From Sphingomonas sp. 8AM (GTDB lineage Bacteria > Pseudomonadota > Alphaproteobacteria > Sphingomonadales > Sphingomonadaceae), in the NCBI RefSeq assembly GCF_902506455.1, contig NZ_LR733844.1, forward strand, positions 2,365,866-2,429,865: a stretch of DNA of 64,000 nt, given 5' to 3'. How positions within the stretch are numbered: position 1 is the first letter of the stretch; every line of letters starts with the position of its first letter. Position numbers and translations under genes: made by a program. Of the stretch, positions 58,716 through 64,000 are shown one piece after another. The notes beneath the pieces were generated by a model. The model made no database searches. It saw only the letters and a program-made list of their open reading frames with translations, and was not told the DNA's origin.

Positions 58716-59066
58716 TTAGCGCGTGGCCATCGTGGTGGTGAGGCGCGCCATCCCGGCGCGGGCCAATTCGTGCGAGGTTCGCACGCTGCCATCCGCCAGA
58801 TCCATCGCCACCGGTTCGCGATCGAGCACGTCGCCGTAGAGCGCGCGCGCCTGTGTCTCACGTCCGGTGCGAGCGTATACCGCAGCCAGATTGAGCATCA
58901 GCTCAGGGCGATCCGGGAAGATCGCGCGCTCGGCGGCGATCGTCTGTTCGGCCTTGCCGAGGCTGCCGGCGGCGATCGCTTGGTAACCGACCCGATCCTT
59001 CGCGATGGCCGGAGTCATGGTCAGCGCGACGAGCGCGATCGCCGGGATCATCAGCTTGCGGTTCAT
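58716..59066 (-). CDS. Small exported TPR-like protein, function unknown
   Basis: The 116-residue protein has a Sec signal peptide (MNRKLMIPAIALVALTMTPAIA) and one TPR-like helical pair (SLGKAEQTIAAERAIFPDRP; LMLNLAAVYARTGRETQARA). ATG 59066 follows AGGAGGGCGAA, a consensus ribosome site, which settles the start. It ends about 150 bases past the convergent dcd stop. No partner is evident nearby. Confidence 0.8.
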   Translation of the reverse strand: MNRKLMIPAIALVALTMTPAIAKDRVGYQAIAAGSLGKAEQTIAAERAIFPDRPELMLNLAAVYARTGRETQARALYGDVLDREPVAMDLADGSVRTSHELARAGMARLTTTMATR

Positions 59067-59186
59067 TTCGCCCTCCTGTGCTGCCAACGCGACTACTAGT
59101 CGCGTTACGTTTTTATGACATCAAGATGTCACTTATTTGACAAATGGGCAAGCATGATTGGCGGTGTCAAGCGAGCAGCAGCGCAA

Positions 59187-59218
59187 CGAAAAACGGGCGG
59201 CCCAGCAGGACCGCCCGT
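59187..59218 (-). terminator. Rho-independent terminator of the tonB-exbB-exbD-exbD operon
   Basis: On the minus strand ACGGGCGG (59218-59211) pairs with CCGCCCGT (59200-59193), with an 8-10-base loop, and the stem runs straight into TTTTTCG. It lies about 30 bases after the last exbD stop. Confidence 0.85.
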
Positions 59219-59249
59219 CGTCATTCATCAAGGCCAATCGCTGAGGCGA

Positions 59250-59678
59250 TCAGAAATCCTTGTAATATTGCTCGTTGCCGACGAAGCCGAGCTTCGTGAC
59301 GTTCGAACGCTTGATGTCGGCCAGCGTCTGGTCGACCACGTCGTACTTGGTCGCCGGATCGGGCTGGAACTGCAGTTCCGGCTCGGGGCTCATCGCCGCC
59401 GACTGGTCAAGGTATTGACGCAGCACCGTCGAATTGACCGGGGTGCCGTTCCAGGTGATCCCGCCCGCGGCGTCGATCGCGATCTTGTTCTTGATCGGGT
59501 CGACGGGCGGCTTCTGCGCTTTCGGATCGTTGACCGGCAGGTCGACCTTCACCGCATGCGTCGGAACCGGAAGGGTGATGATGAACATGATGAGGAGCAC
59601 GAGCATGACGTCGATCAACGGCGTCGTGTTCATCTCCATCATCGGCTCGCCGTCATCGCGGCCTGCACTCATTGCCAT
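59250..59678 (-). CDS. exbD: Biopolymer transport protein ExbD, copy 2
   Basis: The 142-residue protein has a short cytosolic N-terminus, one membrane helix with the proton-path Asp (MNTTPLIDVMLVLLIMFIIT) and a periplasmic domain (KNKIAIDAAGGITWNGTPVN). ExbB/ExbD convert proton flow into TonB movement. The start is ATG 59678 (MAMSAGRDDGEPMM); another in-frame Met follows two codons later. Two ExbD copies in one operon are usual in Sphingomonadaceae. Confidence 0.9.
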   Translation of the reverse strand: MAMSAGRDDGEPMMEMNTTPLIDVMLVLLIMFIITLPVPTHAVKVDLPVNDPKAQKPPVDPIKNKIAIDAAGGITWNGTPVNSTVLRQYLDQSAAMSPEPELQFQPDPATKYDVVDQTLADIKRSNVTKLGFVGNEQYYKDF

Positions 59679-59694
59679 GTCAGCTTCTCCTCGC

Positions 59695-60165
59695 TCAGGC
59701 GCCGCCGCCCTTGGGCTGCGAAATGAACCCGACCTTGGCGAAGCCGGCCATCTGCATGTTGTAGATCGTCCCCGCGACACACCGCCACGGCGTGTTGATG
59801 TCCGCACGGACGTGTGCTTCGGGAAGCTCGAGGTCGGGGTTGCCGGGGCCGCCCTGACGATCGATCTCGGTCTTCAGCTTGGCAACGGCACGGTCCAGCA
59901 GTTCCTGGTGGGTCACCGGAGTGGTCCCCCAGTACACCTGGCACGTGCCGCCAGCGCCGGCGACCGAGAGCGAGACGTTCTCGGGCTTGGTCGTGGTGGG
60001 ATCGAAGACGACGCTGGGCAGCTTGATGCCCTTCACCGTCTGGATGGCGACCGGCACCGCGATCAGGAAGATGATGAGGAGCACCAGCATGACGTCCACG
60101 AGGGGCGTCGTGTTGATGTCCGACATCGGTTTTTCAGCGGAGTCACCGCCAACGCTCATCGCCAT
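59695..60165 (-). CDS. exbD: Biopolymer transport protein ExbD, copy 1
   Basis: The 156-residue protein shares the layout of its neighbour: INTTPLVDVMLVLLIIFLIA with the conserved Asp, then a larger periplasmic domain with two cysteines (GGTCQVYWG; WRCVAGTIYN) and PEAHVRADINTP. It lies 112 bases after exbB and 16 before the second exbD. It is paralogous to copy 2, with divergent periplasmic parts. Confidence 0.9.
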   Translation of the reverse strand: MAMSVGGDSAEKPMSDINTTPLVDVMLVLLIIFLIAVPVAIQTVKGIKLPSVVFDPTTTKPENVSLSVAGAGGTCQVYWGTTPVTHQELLDRAVAKLKTEIDRQGGPGNPDLELPEAHVRADINTPWRCVAGTIYNMQMAGFAKVGFISQPKGGGA

Positions 60166-60277
60166 CAGGCTATCCTATTCTCTCGTTCCGCCGCGACATC
60201 CCGCGTGATGCGGACCGGCGCGGCGGCCGGTGATCGTCGGGGCCGCCGAACGCGACGGCCCCGCTTGACCCAGTGCC

Positions 60278-61075
60278 TTACGGGCGGGTCTGCACGCCAC
60301 CGGTCTGGCCGGCGGTCGTGGTCGCCGTGGTCGGCTTGACCGGTGCCTTGGCGGTGGTGGTCGTCGCGCCGATCGACGGACGAACCGCGCCGTTCGATGC
60401 CAGGAAGCCCAGCACGTCGTTCGAGAAGGCCGACAGGTCTTCCGAGATCGACTTGTTGCGGCGCTGCAGCCAGTTGTACGCCAGCACCGCCGGAACCGCG
60501 ACGACGAGGCCGAGTGCGGTCATGATGAGCGCCTCACCGACCGGACCCGCGACCTTGTCGATCGACGGATCGCCCGACGCACCGATCTTGATCAGCGCGC
60601 GGTAGATGCCGACGACGGTACCGAACAGACCGATGAACGGCGAGGTCGCGCCGACGGTCGCCAGGAACGCCAGACCACCGCCGAGCTTCGAGTTGATCGC
60701 GGCTTCCGAACGCGCCAGCGACCCGTGGAGCCAGTCATGCGCCTCGATCGGATCGGTCAGCTTCGAATGCTGCTCCTGCGCGGCCAGGCCGTCGTCAACC
60801 AGCTGCTTGTAGGCCGAGTTCTTCTCCAGCTTCGCCGAGCCTTCGCGCAGCGACGTGCTGTTCCAGAACTGCGAGCGAACGCGCTTCGCCTGGTTGATGA
60901 TCTTCTGCTGCTCGAAGAGCTTCGAGAAGAGGATGTAGAAGGACACAACCGACATCACCACCAGGATGGTGAAAACCGACTGCGAGATGATGCCGCCTTC
61001 CTTCAGCGCCTGCTGCAGGCCGAACTGGTTCTCGGCTGCCGCGGTCCCACCCGCGGCGAGGATGTTGATGATCAT
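60278..61075 (-). CDS. exbB: MotA/TolQ/ExbB proton channel family protein
   Basis: The 265-residue protein has three membrane segments: SVFTILVVMSVVSFYILFSK, GGLAFLATVGATSPFIGLFG and ALIMTALGLVVAVPAVLAYN. The latter two carry the family TolQ/ExbB residues (TSPFIGLFGTV; LGLVVAVPAV). A Thr-rich tail (TTTAKAPVKPTTATTTAGQ) is extra. ATG 61075 follows AAGGAAGACACCG. It powers TonB together with the two ExbD proteins. Confidence 0.92.
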   Translation of the reverse strand: MIINILAAGGTAAAENQFGLQQALKEGGIISQSVFTILVVMSVVSFYILFSKLFEQQKIINQAKRVRSQFWNSTSLREGSAKLEKNSAYKQLVDDGLAAQEQHSKLTDPIEAHDWLHGSLARSEAAINSKLGGGLAFLATVGATSPFIGLFGTVVGIYRALIKIGASGDPSIDKVAGPVGEALIMTALGLVVAVPAVLAYNWLQRRNKSISEDLSAFSNDVLGFLASNGAVRPSIGATTTTAKAPVKPTTATTTAGQTGGVQTRP

Positions 61076-61145
61076 TCGGTGTCTTCCTTAAGCCAGATAT
61101 GTTGTCGGCCGGCGATTTTGGTCCGCGCGGCCAGGGTCACGCGGA

Positions 61146-61655
61146 TCAATTGGTTGGCAGCACCCATCGCACCGGCAGCGTATAGCTGGAGACGATCGGG
61201 TTCCCGGTCGCATCCTGTGCCGGCGAGAACCGCACGCGGCTCTTGGCGATACGGCAGGTCGCCTGGTCGAGCGCCGAGGAGTTGCTCGACGTGGTGACCA
61301 CGCAATCGGTGACCCGTCCGTCGGTGCCCACCGTCAGCTTCGCGACGACACGTCCCTGCTCTTCGGCGCGGATGGCCGAGGGCGGGTAATTGTCGGCACC
61401 GAAGAACTGGCCGGGGTTACCCTTCAGACCGGCAGCCTTGCTAACCGCAGGCGGCGCCGGCGGGGCCGGCGGCGCTGGCGGAGCGGGCGGAGCGACCGTC
61501 GGCGTGGCCACGTAGACCGGCGGCGGGGTCGGCACCGTCGCGACCGTCACGGGCGGCGGATTCGGATTGCGCACGATCGGCGGCGGCGACACCACCGGCG
61601 GCGGCGTCATCGGCGTGTCGGGCGGCGGGGGCGGCGGCCCCTTCCAGGGAGGGGA
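61146..61655 (-). pseudogene. tonB: TonB, N-terminal half missing at a structural break
   Basis: The visible part holds a proline-rich spacer (PPAPPAPPAPPAPPAVSKAA) and a complete TonB C-terminal domain (DNYPPSAIRAEEQGRVVAKL; VGTDGRVTDCVVTTSSNSSA; FSPAQDATGNPIVSSYTLPV). The N-terminal membrane anchor that contacts ExbB, about 60-80 residues, is absent. The frame passes at about 61655 straight into sequence antisense to an E2 gene. No start codon for a membrane-anchored form exists, so as it stands the gene cannot work. The operon promoter, normally upstream of tonB, would also be lost. Either a real rearrangement or a wrong join. Confidence 0.75.
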
Positions 61656-61658
61656 GTT

Positions 61659-62516
61659 GTCCTCGCGTCCCCCGCGGTTCGTGCCCGCGCGAAGGACCTC
61701 AACGTCGACCTCGCCGCGATTCGCGTCCCCGAGGGCGAGCGCATTCGCCACACCGACCTTGATGCCTATCTCCGCTACAATGCCGGGCAAGGCTATCACG
61801 CCCCGCACGCAGCGCGCGCCCGCGACGACGAGCAGGTGCGCGTGATCGGGATGCGGCGCCGCATCGCCGAGAATATGGCGGCGGCGAAGCGCCACATCCC
61901 GCACTTCACCTATGTCGACGAGATCGACGTCACCGCGCTGGAGGCGATGCGCGCCGACCTCAACGCGCATCGCGGCGAGCGGCCCAAGCTGACGCTGCTG
62001 CCGCTGCTGATCGTCGCGATGTGCCGGACCTTGCCCGACTTCCCGATGCTCAACGCGCGTTACGACGACGAGGCGGGCGTGGTGACGCGCGCAGGGCGCG
62101 TGCATGTCGGGATGGCGACGCAGACCGATGCCGGGCTGACCGTGCCGGTGATCCGCGACGCGCAGGACCGGAACGTCTGGCAACTCGCGACCGAGATCGC
62201 GCGGCTGGCGGGCGCGGCGCGCGCCAGCAAGCTGACGCCGCAGGAACTGGGCGGGGGGACGATCACGGTCACCTCGCTCGGGCCGCTTGGCGGCATCGCC
62301 ACGACCCCGGTCATCAACCGGCCGGAGGTGGCAATCATCGGCCCGAACAAGATCGTCGAGCGCCCCGTGTTCCGGGGCGACGACATCGTGCGTGCCAAGC
62401 TGATGAACCTGTCGATCAGCTGCGACCATCGCGTCGTCGATGGCTGGGACGCGGCGAGCTATGTGCAGGCGCTCAAGACCTATCTCGAAACGCCGGTGCT
62501 GCTGTTCGCGGATTGA
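61659..62516 (+). pseudogene. Dihydrolipoamide acyltransferase (E2) of a 2-oxo-acid dehydrogenase, 5' part missing
   Basis: From GTC 61659 the frame reads VLASPAVRARAKDLNVDLAA, the peripheral-subunit-binding domain, then a full catalytic domain: VIGMRRRIAENMAAAKRHIP, FPMLNARYDDEAGVVTRAGR, GLTVPVIRDAQDRNVWQLAT, INRPEVAIIGPNKIVERPVF and the active-site ISCDHRVVDGWDAASYVQAL (His, Asp). The N-terminal lipoyl domain and start codon are missing. The best match by sense is the branched-chain (bkdB-type) E2, with low certainty among E2 types. Homology stops at about 61655, where the truncated tonB begins on the other strand. A GTG at 61836 could start only a catalytic-domain fragment. Confidence 0.75.
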
Positions 62517-62624
62517 TGGCGAAGTGACCTGATCCGCGGATCGGCGTAGCGCTGGCAGAAGCATCAGCGCTTCCGGGTCAGTTGGTCATCGAACCGTCGT
62601 ACGGGATGCTCTAGGCAGCCGGCC

Positions 62625-63449
62625 ATGCATCTCGATCTGATCCAGTCGCTCAGCCTGTGCGGCGACCTTTCCACGCCCAATGACGATCGTGCGGGGAGCG
62701 GCGCGCGGCACGCCTGGGTGATCGACGGCGCGACCGATCTGTCGGCGCCGGGACTGCTCGGCGCGCAGGGCGGCGCGGCGTGGCTGGCGGCGACCGCCGC
62801 TGCGGCGTTCGCGATGGCGGCAGCGGACGATCTGCGCGGCACCTGCGCGCAGGTCTTCGCGGCGGTCGAGGCGCGCTATGCGGCGGAACGCCAGCGGGAG
62901 CCTGAGGGCGCGTGGGAATGGCCGCGGGCGTCGTTCGCGGCGGTGCAATTGGTCGACGACACGCTCGAGGTCGCGTGGGCGGCGGATTGTGCCGTGCTGC
63001 ATGCGTCCGGGCCGACAGTCGCGTGGTGCACGCCCGCACCCGATCGCGCGCGCGAGAGCGCGCAGGCGGCGGCGCTGGGGGCGGGGGTCGGCGCGACCAA
63101 GCTGCGCACCCCGGCGGTGCTGGCGGACCGGCGCGCGGCGCGGTCGCTGCCGGGACAAAGGGTGCTGGGCGTCGACGCCGGGGAGAGCGCGGGAGCGATG
63201 GAGATGGTGCGCATGGCGGTGGAGCCGGGCGACGATCTGCTGCTGATGAGCGACGGAATGGCGGCGCTGGTCGACTCTTACGCCGCTTACGATGCGGCGG
63301 GTCTGGTGGCGGCGATGCGGTCGCGGGGGCTGGCGGCGTTGGGCGGCGAACTCCGCGCCATCGAACGCAGCGACGCCACCTGCACCCGCTACCCGCGCTT
63401 CAAGTCGAGCGACGATGCGACTGCCTTGTGGGTGCGGGTGGGGGGCTGA
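62625..63449 (+). CDS. PP2C-family protein phosphatase-like protein
   Basis: The 274-residue protein has the metal-binding signatures of PP2C enzymes: AWVIDGATDLSAPGLLGAQG near residue 30, FAAVQLVDDTLEVAWAADCA in the middle and GDDLLLMSDGMAALVDSYAA near residue 207. A final SSDDATALWVRV gives the last Asp. It lacks the usual N-terminal RxxN/DG segment seen in eukaryotic types, like bacterial short forms. The target is unknown. It lies about 110 bases after the E2 fragment, and a palindromic repeat follows. Confidence 0.78.
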   Translation: MHLDLIQSLSLCGDLSTPNDDRAGSGARHAWVIDGATDLSAPGLLGAQGGAAWLAATAAAAFAMAAADDLRGTCAQVFAAVEARYAAERQREPEGAWEWPRASFAAVQLVDDTLEVAWAADCAVLHASGPTVAWCTPAPDRARESAQAAALGAGVGATKLRTPAVLADRRAARSLPGQRVLGVDAGESAGAMEMVRMAVEPGDDLLLMSDGMAALVDSYAAYDAAGLVAAMRSRGLAALGGELRAIERSDATCTRYPRFKSSDDATALWVRVGG

Positions 63450-63450
63450 T

Positions 63451-63527
63451 CGTCATTGCGATCGTGGCGGAGCCATCCGGTGCCGGATCAGGGCGCCCTG
63501 GCTTGCTTCGCTACGCTCGCGATGACG
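63451..63527. repeat. Dispersed palindrome family A, copy 5
   Basis: CGTCATTGCGATCGTGGCGG and CTACGCTCGCGATGACG bracket a family-like centre (GGATCAGGGCGCCCTGGC). It lies between the PP2C gene and palindrome B copy 3; the two families are adjacent here and at 16078-16289. Confidence 0.75.
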
Positions 63528-63566
63528 GCGGGGCCGGGGGAGCGATCCCCGTTACTTCCCCTGGTT

Positions 63567-63648
63567 CGTCATCCCGGACTTGATCCGCGATCCCGCTTCT
63601 TTCCAACGCCGCAGAAGGAGCGGGGCTCTGGATCAGGTCCGGGGTGAC
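63567..63648. repeat. Dispersed palindrome family B, copy 3
   Basis: CGTCATCCCGGACTTGATCC pairs with GGATCAGGTCCGGGGTGAC; inner TCCCGCTTCTT matches AAGGAGCGGGG with some decay. It lies before the convergent priA end and may end its transcript. Confidence 0.75.
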
Positions 63649-63701
63649 TCAGAGAGCAGGGGGTCAGACGATCCGTCATGCCTCCTCGGAGGCGACGGGC
63701 C

Positions 63702-64000
63702 CTAAAGGAAGCTATACGGATCGACGTCGACTGCGACGCGCACCTTCGCGGGCCATTCGAGCCCGCCGAGCCAGTCGCGGATCACGTCCTGCACGTCGAG
63801 CGCGCGGCGCGCATGGACCAGCAACCGGAAGCGGCGCCGTCCGCGCAGCATCGCCAGCGGCGCGGGTGCGGGGCCATAGACCTCCATCCCGTCGACGCGC
63901 GGCGCGGCGCGGCCGATCGTGCGCGCGATGTCATGTGCTGCGCCCTGATCCTCGCTCGACACGATGATCGCGGCATAGCGGCCAAACGGTGGCGCGCCGG
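63702..64000 (-). CDS. priA: Primosomal protein N' (PriA), C-terminal part (runs off the right edge)
   Basis: The last 99 or so codons of PriA are visible on the minus strand: PPFGRYAAIIVSSEDQGAAH, then APRVDGMEVYGPAPAPLAML, RGRRRFRLLVHARRALDVQD and RVAVDVDPYSFL at the end. This is the C-terminal domain of the replication-restart helicase. The rest lies beyond base 64000. Confidence 0.9.
   Translation of the reverse strand, partial: GAPPFGRYAAIIVSSEDQGAAHDIARTIGRAAPRVDGMEVYGPAPAPLAMLRGRRRFRLLVHARRALDVQDVIRDWLGGLEWPAKVRVAVDVDPYSFL

Overview
The window is high-GC chromosomal DNA from an alphaproteobacterium of the Sphingomonadaceae, most probably Sphingomonas or a close relative. The evidence is gene content and order: a PEPxxWA-type exosortase substrate, the cluster nuoA-N/birA/coaX/rnj/DUF1467/DUF983, yajC-secD-secF-Mth938, a proline-rich TonB with two ExbD subunits, and the dispersed palindromes beginning CGTCATTGCGAGC. 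Most of the window is ordinary core genome. The accessory material lies at about 4.8-10.9 kb, with smaller patches at 14.1-14.6 and 27.3-28.2 kb. A structural break lies at about 61.65 kb.

Layout. 1-4.4 kb holds a MASE1-GGDEF signalling protein (cut by the window edge), a GAF/SpoIIAA-like protein, a GNAT acetyltransferase and a PEPxxWA-CTERM exported protein. 4.8-10.9 kb is a mobile patch ending at tRNA-Tyr. It contains an SRAP (YedK/HMCES-like) gene beheaded by an IS110/IS1111-type insertion sequence, a structured non-coding tail of that element, a small lipoprotein, two related P4-type integrases pointing towards each other, and a winged-helix protein between them. 11-22.4 kb returns to housekeeping genes: rlmB, ferredoxin, AlkA glycosylase, a degenerate GGDEF protein, a Doc toxin with a tiny overlapping antitoxin, DUF2147, MTA phosphorylase, an NRAMP transporter, ychF, and a translationally coupled trio (nucleotide pyrophosphatase-like lipoprotein, ArsC-like protein, phospholipase D). 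22.8-34.7 kb has purL, a DUF418 membrane protein, a bfd-bfr iron-storage pair with a Fur-box-like site, a lower-GC CatB-type acetyltransferase, an Hpt protein, der-bamB-TPR protein, panB, a membrane protein and a Crp/Fnr regulator. 34.8-38.4 kb has tRNA-Pro and the yajC-secD-secF-Mth938 operon.

38.5-57.3 kb is one long minus-strand array that starts at nuoA and runs through all fourteen complex I genes into birA, coaX, rnj, DUF1467 and DUF983. Most junctions overlap or are separated by only a few bases. 57.4-59.1 kb holds a NUDIX hydrolase, dCTP deaminase and a small TPR-like exported protein. 59.2-61.65 kb is the energy-transduction operon tonB-exbB-exbD-exbD on the minus strand, but tonB lacks its N-terminal half. 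It abuts, head to head, a 2-oxo-acid dehydrogenase E2 gene on the plus strand that also lacks its 5' part (lipoyl domain and start). A PP2C-like phosphatase and the C-terminus of PriA close the window.

No CRISPR array, restriction system or obvious new defence cassette was found. The observations most worth following are the TonB/E2 chimeric junction, the IS1111-type element with its candidate guide RNA and its apparent inactivation of the SRAP gene, the paired integrases at tRNA-Tyr (one lacking the usual HxxR histidine), the His-rich insertion in NuoL, and two families of dispersed palindromes. All assignments come from reading the sequence; no database search was made.
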